DNA from: JALSKU01 sp964556545
GTDB lineage: Bacteria; Campylobacterota; Campylobacteria; Campylobacterales; JALSKU01
Length of the DNA: 39,457 bases
Assembly: GCA_964556545.1 (NCBI GenBank)
Contig: CAZKWE010000055.1
Coordinates: 1 to 39,457, forward strand
Direction: 5' to 3'
In this document: positions 8,119 through 16,757 of the stretch, piece by piece
How the letters are laid out: the number at the start of each line of letters is the position of its first letter
Position numbering within the stretch: position 1 is the first letter of the stretch
Program-made: the position numbers and the translations under genes
The notes under the pieces: model-generated
Seen by the model: the letters and a program-made list of their open reading frames with translations, nothing else
Databases searched by the model: none
Told to the model about the DNA's origin: nothing

Positions 8119-9570
8119 CTATTTGCCTTTCGTCCAATTGTAAACTTTTTGGTATTTTTTAGCTGAATCCAACCAACTGAAATGCTCTTTCATCGCTCTT
8201 TTTTGCATTTTTTTAAATTGTTCTTGTTCCTCTTTGAAAACTTCAACGGCCCACTTTAGAGTATGATACAAAGCATGGGCACTTGCATCATAAAACTTAA
8301 AGCCGTTTCCTTTGTCTTCAAATTTATCATAATTTATTATCGTATCGTCCAGCCCTCCGACAGCTCTGACGATAGGCAAAGTTCCGTATCTTAAAGAGTA
8401 TATCTGATTAAGTCCGCAAGGCTCAAAAAGCGAAGGCATTAAAAACATATCGCTTCCGGCTTCTATCTTGTGAGCCAATTCATTGTTATACCCTGCAAAA
8501 CATCCGAATCTCTGCGGATATCTTCTGCTAATCTCACCAAAAAAATCTTCAGCCCATCTTTCTCCGCTTCCAAGCATAACCATCTGTACACCAAGTTGTA
8601 AAATTCCTTCTATACAAGATGATATAAGCTCTATACCCTTTTGCTTGGCAAATCTTCCCACAAATCCTATAAGTACCGTATTATCACTTGGCACAAGATT
8701 GAAAATTTCTTGCAAATCCCTTTTGTTTTCTATTTTATCCTCAAGGGAATTAACCGAATAATTTTTTTTGATATATCTATCTACTGCAGGGTCCCATTCA
8801 TCATAATCAACACCGTTTAAGATCCCAAAAAGTTTATATGAATATGCTCTTATATGCTCTTGCAAGCCAAAACCGTACTCATCAGTTTGTATCTCTTTTG
8901 CATACTTTTGGCTTACCGTAGTCAAAGCATCGCAAAATGCAATTCCTCCCTTTAACATATTTACCGCACCGAGTGCTTCAAGTGTATAAGGGTTGAAATG
9001 TATCCGCTCAACTCCCAAAATATCTAAAACACTCTTATCAAAAACACCTTGGTGTTGAAGATTGTGTATAGTCAATATACTTTTAGTATCTTTAAAAAAT
9101 TTGTCATTTTTGTAAATTGTTTTTAAAAGTATTGGCAAAGCGGCACTATGCCAATCATTGGCATGTACGATATCGGGCTTAAAATTTAATGCCTGAGAAA
9201 GTTTTAATGAAGCTTTTGAGAGAAATACAAATCTTTTATCATTATCTTGATAAGCTATACCGTTTTCATCATAAAGTCCGCTTCGTCCATAAAATTCCTC
9301 ATGTTCTATAAAATAAACTTCTACATTGCTTTTATGCAGATATCCTTTATAAATTCCGCACCAAATTTCACCAAGACTTCCCATATCCACTCCAAGAGCC
9401 ATAGGAAGTCTCTGTAAATTATCTCTGTTGATACCATAATATCTTGGCATTACAACTTTTACATTCTCACCCAGTTTCTCAAGTGCTTTTGGTAAAGCTC
9501 CGCTTACATCAGCCAAACCTCCTGTCTTTGCAAAAGGTGTAACTTCACTTGCAACAAAAAGTATATTCAT
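8119..9570 (-). CDS. glgA: Glycogen synthase 1 (GT5, ADP-glucose type)
   Basis: Elongates alpha-1,4-glucan from a nucleotide-glucose. It opens with MNILFVASEVTPFAKTGGL, including the KTGGL donor-binding motif (Lys15), and near the C-terminus has SLFEPCGLNQ followed by AVGGLDDT, the GT-B nucleotide-sugar site of bacterial GlgA. Length 483 aa is normal. The ATG overlaps the stop of the upstream ROK kinase gene by four bases. A second GT5 gene lies just beyond that kinase. No glgC is present in the window, so the source of ADP-glucose is not visible here. Confidence 0.93.
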   Translation of the reverse strand: MNILFVASEVTPFAKTGGLADVSGALPKALEKLGENVKVVMPRYYGINRDNLQRLPMALGVDMGSLGEIWCGIYKGYLHKSNVEVYFIEHEEFYGRSGLYDENGIAYQDNDKRFVFLSKASLKLSQALNFKPDIVHANDWHSAALPILLKTIYKNDKFFKDTKSILTIHNLQHQGVFDKSVLDILGVERIHFNPYTLEALGAVNMLKGGIAFCDALTTVSQKYAKEIQTDEYGFGLQEHIRAYSYKLFGILNGVDYDEWDPAVDRYIKKNYSVNSLEDKIENKRDLQEIFNLVPSDNTVLIGFVGRFAKQKGIELISSCIEGILQLGVQMVMLGSGERWAEDFFGEISRRYPQRFGCFAGYNNELAHKIEAGSDMFLMPSLFEPCGLNQIYSLRYGTLPIVRAVGGLDDTIINYDKFEDKGNGFKFYDASAHALYHTLKWAVEVFKEEQEQFKKMQKRAMKEHFSWLDSAKKYQKVYNWTKGK

Positions 9571-10379
9571 AACAGTTTTGCTCCCTCCAAAGATGCATTT
9601 TTCAATCTGCTTGCAATGATTTTTAATCCTTCACAACTTTGTTTTAATGCAAATTTATCCAAATCTTTTTTTATTATATCCAAAAGAAAAGGATTTGATT
9701 TGATAATTCCTCCTCCGAGTATAAGTACTTTTGGATTAAAAAGTGTTACCAAAGAAGCTGCGGCTCTTAAAATTGCTTCTAAAAAATTGTCATATATCTT
9801 TTGTAAATTTTTATCTTTTGCCTCTTTTAACTCTTGCAGTTTTACAAACTCATAACCATAATATTCAAACCATTTTGCAAGCCCTGCTCCGCCACCATAT
9901 ATCTCTATACAGTTATTTTTCCCGCAACCACATAAAAAAGGAGCTTTTTTAAAAGGTATATGACCGATTTCACAAGCTATATTTTTTTCTCCTTTTATCA
10001 CTCTGCTTGACTCCAAAACCGCACCGCCCACTCCGCTTCCTACAAAAAGCAATGCTATATTTTCCTCATCAATATATTTTGTTTCTGCCAATAATGCACA
10101 GTTTAAATCGTTGTCTATCTTAAAAGAGATATGATATTTTTTTTCAAAATACTCTTTGATATTTTTAACTTTTACATTTATATTGGGAGAAGAGAGTATA
10201 ACGCCTTTGTCAACCTGTCCTGCAAAAGAGACTGATATGGCATTGACGGTTTTATCATTTTGCAATTTCATTTCCAAAAATGCAGTCAATTCTTTTTCTT
10301 TTGTGAAATACTCTTGTATTTTACCGTCTTGTTCGCATCTTAGCTTGGTACCACCGATATCAATAAAAAGTTTACTCAT
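9567..10379 (-). CDS. ROK family sugar kinase, probable glucokinase
   Basis: ATP-dependent hexose kinase of the ROK family. Seen in the sequence: N-terminal phosphate loop IDIGGTKLR, active-site Asp in IDNDLNCA, GSGVGGA, and the ROK zinc signature EIGH followed by CGCGKNNC, then IEIYGGG. Length 270 aa is on the short side for ROK (usually about 290-320). Glucose is the likeliest substrate because it would be released by the neighbouring GH57 and glucanotransferase activities and would return to the pool as glucose-6-phosphate. N-acetylhexosamines or mannose remain possible, as ROK specificity is hard to read from sequence. It overlaps both flanking glycogen synthase genes (4 and 8 bp) and has no DNA-binding domain, so it is not a ROK repressor. 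Confidence 0.85.
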   Translation of the reverse strand: MSKLFIDIGGTKLRCEQDGKIQEYFTKEKELTAFLEMKLQNDKTVNAISVSFAGQVDKGVILSSPNINVKVKNIKEYFEKKYHISFKIDNDLNCALLAETKYIDEENIALLFVGSGVGGAVLESSRVIKGEKNIACEIGHIPFKKAPFLCGCGKNNCIEIYGGGAGLAKWFEYYGYEFVKLQELKEAKDKNLQKIYDNFLEAILRAAASLVTLFNPKVLILGGGIIKSNPFLLDIIKKDLDKFALKQSCEGLKIIASRLKNASLEGAKLL

Positions 10380-11718
10380 AAAGCTTCAAATACTCCTTGG
10401 CACTTTTTTCAAAAGAAAAATCACATTCCATATTAAATTTGCAAATTTTTTCAAAATATTTTTTATCTTCATATAATTTTATAGCTCTTTTTACAGCTTC
10501 TAAAAATTCTTTTTTTTCATATTTGCAAAAAACAAATCCCATTGAACATCTTTTTTCATTTTCAAAAACCGTATCTTTAAGACCTCCGGTTTGATGGGCT
10601 ATACAAACAGTGCCGTATCTTGAAGCTATCATTTGATTAAGCCCGCAAGGCTCAAAAAGTGAAGGCATAAGCAAAAAGTCCGCTCCTGCATAAAGCCTAT
10701 GGGATAATTTCTCATCATATCCTTTGATATAATTTATATTGTTATATTTTTTACAACTTTCATAAAGTAACTTTTCATTTTGTTTATCACCTTCACCCAA
10801 AAAAATAAACTCAGCTTCAAGTTTAGAAAATTCCGACAGATTTTTGATTATCAAAGATATGCCTTTTTGCTCAACCAATCTTCCTATGAAAATAAAAAAA
10901 GGTTTCTTCGTATTGGCTACAAACTCTTTTTTGTTGTCTGTTTTTTTTGCAAAACTGTTTCTATCAAAATTGTATTTTATAAAATTATCTCTCAACGGAT
11001 TAAAAAAAGATATATCAATACCGTTTAAAACACCGTAAAGCTTATATGAGTGCTTTTTTAAAAATCCATCCAGCCCGCATCCATACTCTTTTGTCCGTAT
11101 CTCTTTGGCATAAGTCGGACTGACAGTTGTTAATATATCGCTAAAAGCAATCCCTGCTTTTAAAAAATTTACTTTGTCGTAAAATTCCAGATTTTCTAAA
11201 TTAAAATACTTTGGCGATATACCGATTTTGCTTAAAACTTGTTTATCAAAAATACCTTGATAGGCAAGATTGTGGATGGTAAAGATGATTTTTGCAGGAT
11301 TTTTCTGCTCTTTTAGCCACAAAGCACAAAGTGCCGTATGCCAGTCATTTAAATGTAAAGTATTTACTTTTAGTATTTTGGCAGTTTCTGCTATTGCCAT
11401 ACAAAAAAGTGCAAATCTTAGATAATCATTTTTATATCCGTACATTTTTTTTCTATCACACAGTATTTTGTGATAAACAAATATAGTATCTTTATTTTTA
11501 AAAAGAGTTATTTTGTACCTTTTTTGCCCAAGTAAAATATAAAAACTTTTATATAAAGATATTTTATACTTCTTTACATCTATAAAACTATACAAAGGGG
11601 TAATTTTGTAAACATCAATATATTTTTTAAGCTCTCTTGGCAACGAACAGGCAACATCAGCCAAACCTCCACTCTTTGAGTAGGGATACATTTCACTTGA
11701 AGCAAAAAGAAGATTCAT
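10372..11718 (-). CDS. glgA: Glycogen synthase 2 (GT5 paralogue)
   Basis: A second GT5 enzyme in the same operon. It begins MNLLFASSEMYPYSKSGGLADV (the usual KTGGL is KSGGL here) and carries SLFEPCGLNQ and TGGLKDT near the C-terminus. At 448 aa it is some 35 residues shorter than the paralogue at 8119-9570, is richer in Lys and Phe, and lacks parts of the N-terminal half. The residues of the donor site appear intact, so it may be active. Possible roles are different donor preference, different primer use, or glucan synthesis under other conditions. It overlaps galT and the ROK kinase gene by 4 and 8 bp. Confidence 0.88.
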   Translation of the reverse strand: MNLLFASSEMYPYSKSGGLADVACSLPRELKKYIDVYKITPLYSFIDVKKYKISLYKSFYILLGQKRYKITLFKNKDTIFVYHKILCDRKKMYGYKNDYLRFALFCMAIAETAKILKVNTLHLNDWHTALCALWLKEQKNPAKIIFTIHNLAYQGIFDKQVLSKIGISPKYFNLENLEFYDKVNFLKAGIAFSDILTTVSPTYAKEIRTKEYGCGLDGFLKKHSYKLYGVLNGIDISFFNPLRDNFIKYNFDRNSFAKKTDNKKEFVANTKKPFFIFIGRLVEQKGISLIIKNLSEFSKLEAEFIFLGEGDKQNEKLLYESCKKYNNINYIKGYDEKLSHRLYAGADFLLMPSLFEPCGLNQMIASRYGTVCIAHQTGGLKDTVFENEKRCSMGFVFCKYEKKEFLEAVKRAIKLYEDKKYFEKICKFNMECDFSFEKSAKEYLKLYE

Positions 11719-12725
11719 TTTATACTCTCTCTTAAAAATTCGGCAGCATTTTCAGGACTTAAAGGGTTTATATGTGTATTTGTCTGTATTTCAAAACCGC
11801 CTGTTTTATAAATCCGAGGGGTTATAACCATATGAAATCTATAGAAATTTTGTATATTGTCAAAAAAATTTTCACTTTCATAATTTTTTTGAAAGGGAGG
11901 ATTTTGAATATATAAGTTATAATCAAATTTATCTATTTGCAATCTCAAAGCCTGCAAAACTTTTTTAACTGTTTTTAAAAATTCCTCATACATATCTTCT
12001 TGCAATTGACAAATCGAACTTATGCCTGTTTTTGGCATTATAACAACTTCAAAAGCCGACATACTACCGTAAGGACAAAATGCCAAAAAATATTCACTTT
12101 CGCAAACTGTTCGTATATTTTGCTCTTTTTCATAATTTATAATATCTTCAAAAACGGACCTTCCGTGATATCTGTAATAATCATAATAGTGATACATAAG
12201 TGATAAAATATTTTTTGGCATTACGGGCATTGCTATAAGCTGGGTATGTATGTGAGGAAGTGTTGCACCGGAATTTTGCCCCTGATTTTTAAATATGGAA
12301 AAATATGTCAGCCTTATATCCTTTTGAAGATCACAAACTCTTTGTTTGATAACTTTTATCCAGTTTTTCATTTGCAAAATTTCCAAATTTTCAAAAAACA
12401 GTTCATGATTTGGAGTATCTATAATAATTTCATGAGCACCAAATCCATCACTTTTTTCATACAGTCCATCTTCTTTAAAACCGTAATATCCTTCAATTTC
12501 CAAAGCTTTATAAAGATTTGGCACAACTCTTACTCTCCAACCGCTGTTATCTTTTAAAGAGTATATCTCTTTCGGAGTCATATCTTCATGTCCTCTGCAA
12601 AACGGACATAAAGTGATATTTGAAGTTTTTTCATTTTCGGTCGGATAAAGATTTGGTCTTGTCAGTCTGCTTGGAGCTATTATAACATTTTCATTTCTTA
12701 AAAGATCATATCTTATTTCAGACAT
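11715..12725 (-). CDS. galT: GalT-family nucleotidyltransferase (galactose-1-phosphate uridylyltransferase or ADP-glucose phosphorylase)
   Basis: HIT-superfamily hexose-1-phosphate nucleotidyltransferase. Seen: zinc-type CPFC motif (Cys40 and Cys43), WRVRVVPNLYKAL, a GAHEIIIDTPNH segment, and the nucleophile region LPHIHTQ (His158-His160), equivalent to the HPHGQ of classical GalT. I start it at the ATG at 12725 with AAGG upstream; a TTG two codons earlier is less likely. No galE or galK is in the window, whereas glycogen enzymes flank it on both sides. Some GalT relatives, such as the Arabidopsis protein At5g18200, act as ADP-glucose phosphorylases, which would fit this context better. Family membership is secure; the substrate is not. 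Confidence 0.8.
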   Translation of the reverse strand: MSEIRYDLLRNENVIIAPSRLTRPNLYPTENEKTSNITLCPFCRGHEDMTPKEIYSLKDNSGWRVRVVPNLYKALEIEGYYGFKEDGLYEKSDGFGAHEIIIDTPNHELFFENLEILQMKNWIKVIKQRVCDLQKDIRLTYFSIFKNQGQNSGATLPHIHTQLIAMPVMPKNILSLMYHYYDYYRYHGRSVFEDIINYEKEQNIRTVCESEYFLAFCPYGSMSAFEVVIMPKTGISSICQLQEDMYEEFLKTVKKVLQALRLQIDKFDYNLYIQNPPFQKNYESENFFDNIQNFYRFHMVITPRIYKTGGFEIQTNTHINPLSPENAAEFLRESIK

Positions 12726-14745
12726 CTTCAAGCCTTAATTTTCCACAAATTTGAAATTCTTTCGAAAAATCAAAAACAAAAGCAAAACTGACTCCCTGTA
12801 TCATTTTATCATATCCTTTTTCACTTTTCGAAACAGTATAAAGAGGAGTTGAGAGAACTTTAAAACAGTTATCAAATGTAAAAGTTAATTTTTTGGAGGT
12901 AAATGTATCAAATAAAGAAAATTCTTTTATATTGTCTTTTTCAAACTCTTCTATAATTTTAATTTTTTCAAAATATACATTTTTTAACTCTGCAAAATGA
13001 AGATTGAATTCAAGTGCATACTTGTAAGCTTTATTATCTTCACTCTTAAAATCCAATACAAAATCAAAACCGTCATCTTTGATTTTATACTTTTTTTGCA
13101 AAACAGAGTTATATTTTTTGTCAAAATATATTCCGCCTTTTCTTTTAAAAATTATGATATTATCTTTTATAGTATATTCAAATGGCTGATTTGCGAAGTC
13201 TCCATACTCCCAAAATGAACATTTTTTAAAATTTTCAAGTGTAAAACTCTCATTGCTTATATGATCCACAAATGAATTTTTTACATACCAGTCATAATGC
13301 AAATAATCAACAATCTCATCATTTATTTTGATATTCAAATTATGAATTGTCTCTATCTCATTTCTCTTTTCATCTATAAAACCATCTTTATCATTTTTTA
13401 GTATATTTTTTATCTCTTTATGATATAACTCTTCTCTTCTTGTCAGCACATTTTGAAAATTAAATTTTTTATCTCTTAGTAAAAATTCACTTAACTGTCC
13501 CGCATAATGGCTGTCAAAAATTGCTATATAGTTTTTTTTAACACACTTTATCTCATCATAACCGTTCATATCATTATCACTATCAAAAATACCCTCTTTA
13601 TCTTTATATTTTATATCTTCACAAATACTTAGATATCTATAGGCATTGTCTCTTAGGTTCGGCAGATAAATGCCCCCGAAAACTCCATGCCAAAAAACAT
13701 CATTTGTTTGCAGTTTGTATAAATTTTCAAGAAATTTTTTTGATTTGATATTTGTATTTGAAACTTCAAGCATTCTTTTATGAAGTCTGTTTGACTCCTC
13801 GTATTTGATAAAGAAATTTTTCCATGTACCGCCTTTTACAAATTTGTCGATACTGTTTGGAAATCTTTTGCCGATTTCATCTCTTATTTGCTCTAATTTG
13901 AGTGCATTTTTTGCTTTTAAACTCCATTCGCCCATTTCAAAATATGAAACATTTTGAAGATAACTTAAAGATATTGGTTTGTTTAAACGGTAATAATCAT
14001 CAAAATGTACTGTTTTAACCTCTTCATCATTTGTTAATTCTTTAAAAAATTTATCAAGCCATCCTTTTTCATAAACCCATTCATAAGTTTTTGGCCATAA
14101 ACCGAATTTTTCCAAATCATCAAAAATGATAGCGGTTTTATACTCTTTTATATCTGTAAAAGCATCTTTAATGTTTTTAAAAGGAAGTGCATATCTTAAA
14201 TCTTTATTAATCGGAAACAATGCCAATTTTTTTGCATTATATTCAGTATAAAAATATCCGTCAAGTTCGCTTTTGTCAAATCCGCAGGTTATCAAGTGAT
14301 AATCATCAACCATAACATATTCTATACCTGTTTTAAAAAAATCATTTACCAAAGAATCATCCCACACTCTTTCACTCAGCCATGCCCCTTTTGGTCGTTG
14401 AGAAAATTCCTTGTATATCAATTTGTTTAATTTTTCTATCTGAGCAATTCTGTCCTTTGAAGGAATTGAAGGTAAAACAGGCTCATAAAATCCTCCGGTA
14501 AAAAATTCGATAACTCCCTTTTGTGCCATCTCTTTTATGATTTTAAAAAGTTTTTTGTGATTATTGCAGATATACTCCAAAAGCCAACCGCTTGAATGAA
14601 CGGTTATATTTAAAGAGGGGTATTTTTTTAAAGTTTTAAAAAAAGGCTCATAACATTTTTTTACAGCTTCATCAACAGCTTTGCCAAAGTTGTCAACGGG
14701 TTGATGCATATGTACGCCAAAAAGTAAATTTGTCTTAGTTTTCAA
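12718..14745 (-). CDS. GH57 4-alpha-glucanotransferase
   Basis: Transfers maltodextrin segments between alpha-1,4 chains. The protein resembles the Thermococcus litoralis GH57 enzyme: it begins with a FGVHMHQPVDNF beta strand, places the nucleophile in GAWLSERVWDD (Glu125, the Glu123 of the archaeal enzyme), and has the acid region DDLEKFGLWPKTYEW (about 209-224). The region after about residue 390 corresponds to the C-terminal beta-sandwich of this subfamily. The frame extends to a TTG at 14766 without a ribosome site; I prefer the TTG at 14745, which has GGAG just upstream, giving 675 aa. It would rework the short glucans left by phosphorylase, since no GlgX or isoamylase is present. Confidence 0.87.
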   Translation of the reverse strand: MKTKTNLLFGVHMHQPVDNFGKAVDEAVKKCYEPFFKTLKKYPSLNITVHSSGWLLEYICNNHKKLFKIIKEMAQKGVIEFFTGGFYEPVLPSIPSKDRIAQIEKLNKLIYKEFSQRPKGAWLSERVWDDSLVNDFFKTGIEYVMVDDYHLITCGFDKSELDGYFYTEYNAKKLALFPINKDLRYALPFKNIKDAFTDIKEYKTAIIFDDLEKFGLWPKTYEWVYEKGWLDKFFKELTNDEEVKTVHFDDYYRLNKPISLSYLQNVSYFEMGEWSLKAKNALKLEQIRDEIGKRFPNSIDKFVKGGTWKNFFIKYEESNRLHKRMLEVSNTNIKSKKFLENLYKLQTNDVFWHGVFGGIYLPNLRDNAYRYLSICEDIKYKDKEGIFDSDNDMNGYDEIKCVKKNYIAIFDSHYAGQLSEFLLRDKKFNFQNVLTRREELYHKEIKNILKNDKDGFIDEKRNEIETIHNLNIKINDEIVDYLHYDWYVKNSFVDHISNESFTLENFKKCSFWEYGDFANQPFEYTIKDNIIIFKRKGGIYFDKKYNSVLQKKYKIKDDGFDFVLDFKSEDNKAYKYALEFNLHFAELKNVYFEKIKIIEEFEKDNIKEFSLFDTFTSKKLTFTFDNCFKVLSTPLYTVSKSEKGYDKMIQGVSFAFVFDFSKEFQICGKLRLEDV

Positions 14746-14753
14746 TATCTCTC

Positions 14754-16757
14754 CTATATAAACCAATTTTTTTTATATTCATTGTCACACACTCTGATAT
14801 CGCCAAAAATCGGTATAAATTCACTATTATTTTCCTTATCAAGCAATTCTATCTGTAAATCCACATTTATGTTTTTACATATATTCTTATCTATTCGTAT
14901 CTCTATAAAATCTTTTATAGACATTTTTATAAAATTATTATAAAAACTACTTTGTATCGGTATTTTTATAATCTTACCCAACTCTTTTAGATGCAATTTT
15001 ATCTCTTTACAGTCATTTAATATTTTTTTAATATTTCCATCTATTCTCAAATAGAGATATTTTTTATTTTCACCGTAATATAATTTTTCAGCAGTTTGCA
15101 CATTTCCTTGCATAGTTGAAAAAATCCTGCTTTCATCAACCATACCGCTTCCAAGCCATTCATAAAAAGAGCTTTTTTTACCATCTATATTGACATATAT
15201 ATCAAACTTGGGTTTTACAAGAGTCGATTTGACTTCTCTCTCACCTTGTATAGGCAATAGCAAGTTAGCAGGAATTTTTAAGTTGCATTTTTTATATATT
15301 TCAATCAAATGCGTTCTAAAAAGTGTATCAAATTCACTCAAAAAATCGCTAAAATGATCTTCTCCATACCACCAGTACCAGTCAGAACACTCTGCGGACA
15401 AAAAATGCTCTTCAATTTCTTTTTTTGCATTATCAACTATTTTGCATCTGTTTATATCTCTTTTTGTTTGATATAAAAGTTCCCAGGCTCTGTTTTTTTC
15501 ACTGTGGCCTACCCAAGTATCAAAATTGCCGTATATCCAACTCCCCGGATGCAAATAGGAAAGTTCCTCTGCTTGCAAAGTGCTTATTTCATCAAAAGTA
15601 AAAGTTTTTATCTCTTTTGTGTTTGATAAACCCTCATACAAATATTCAAAAAAATCTTTTGCATTATTCTTGTAAAATTCCCATGCATTCTCTCCGTCAA
15701 GTATCACAAATACATTGCTTTGTGTTTTTTTACTCTTGATTTTGCCGATAAAATCACTTGCAGAATTTTTTGCTTCTTTATACCTGTATGAAAAACCTAT
15801 CAAATCACTTAGAAAGTGGTCTCTAAAGCCTATAAAAACATCATTATATTTATATCTTTTGTATTTTAATTCTTTGTCATTTTTTTTAATACTCTTGTAA
15901 AGTATAGCTTCATCGGTTGCTATCCATTTGATACCTTTTGTTTTATAAAAATTTACACTTTTTTCATCTACCGCACCTTCGGCAGGCCATAAACCCACAG
16001 GCTTTTCATCAAAAATACTTTCATAAAGCTCGATAGCCAATTCAACCTGTTTTTCGGCATCTTCTTCTAAGTTCATATACTCTTTTGGCAAAACGGTTTT
16101 CGGATTTGATATTTTGGCATTTTCCATATCAAAAAGAAGAGGTAAAATCGGATGATTATAAGGAGTGGTAGAGATAGAAATTTGTTTTATTTTTAGTAAT
16201 TTTTTATAAAATGGTAAAATTTGCGGTATAAAAGTCATCAATTCATTTATAAGTTTCTCTTTATCTTCTTGGGTAAAATGTTTTTCTTTTTGTATCAATC
16301 TTTTTATAAAAAGATTGTTTTCTCTTAGATAATTTCCACACCATGAAAGTATATATAAAACTTCAATATCCGTAAGCTCAACTTCGTTATACTCATCTAA
16401 ATAATATAATTCTTCAAATCTGTCAAAACTTTTTATCATAGTTTCAAACTGTGCTGATTTGATTATTTTAATGATATAATTTTTTTCCGATTTGTTCAAT
16501 ACTTTTGCATCTTTTATCCAGGTAGATAGAAATTTATCATTTTTAAATCCTGTATTTTCATACAGTTTTATCTGTTTTATCAAAGCCGGTGTTATATTGA
16601 AAGTTGCTTTTAGAGATGAATATTTTGACAATAGCCAGGGCATATCGTAGTAATCTTTGATAGAATGTAAAAATACCCACGGCATTTGAAATATTTCATT
16701 TTCATCCAAATAGCTTGGCTGATGCATATGCCATAAAAAAAGAAGGTTTTTTGACAC
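14754..16757 (-). CDS. GH57 family glycoside hydrolase (amylase/amylopullulanase type)
   Basis: A second GH57 member from a different branch. It opens LLFLWHMHQPSYLD, has the family core region ISTTPYNHPILPLLFD, the nucleophile in GLWPAEGAVDEK (Glu260) and the acid in ILDGENAWE (Asp354). A C-terminal beta-rich region of about 150 residues follows. The frame is open to a GTG at 16772, but the GTG at 16757 has GGA upstream and shares its G with the TAG of the preceding gene (TAGTG), a typical coupled start; it yields 667 aa. No signal peptide is visible, so it acts in the cytoplasm, probably on glycogen or its limit dextrins. It may be an alpha-amylase, amylopullulanase or branching-type GH57; the exact activity is not readable. 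Confidence 0.83.
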   Translation of the reverse strand: MSKNLLFLWHMHQPSYLDENEIFQMPWVFLHSIKDYYDMPWLLSKYSSLKATFNITPALIKQIKLYENTGFKNDKFLSTWIKDAKVLNKSEKNYIIKIIKSAQFETMIKSFDRFEELYYLDEYNEVELTDIEVLYILSWCGNYLRENNLFIKRLIQKEKHFTQEDKEKLINELMTFIPQILPFYKKLLKIKQISISTTPYNHPILPLLFDMENAKISNPKTVLPKEYMNLEEDAEKQVELAIELYESIFDEKPVGLWPAEGAVDEKSVNFYKTKGIKWIATDEAILYKSIKKNDKELKYKRYKYNDVFIGFRDHFLSDLIGFSYRYKEAKNSASDFIGKIKSKKTQSNVFVILDGENAWEFYKNNAKDFFEYLYEGLSNTKEIKTFTFDEISTLQAEELSYLHPGSWIYGNFDTWVGHSEKNRAWELLYQTKRDINRCKIVDNAKKEIEEHFLSAECSDWYWWYGEDHFSDFLSEFDTLFRTHLIEIYKKCNLKIPANLLLPIQGEREVKSTLVKPKFDIYVNIDGKKSSFYEWLGSGMVDESRIFSTMQGNVQTAEKLYYGENKKYLYLRIDGNIKKILNDCKEIKLHLKELGKIIKIPIQSSFYNNFIKMSIKDFIEIRIDKNICKNINVDLQIELLDKENNSEFIPIFGDIRVCDNEYKKNWFI

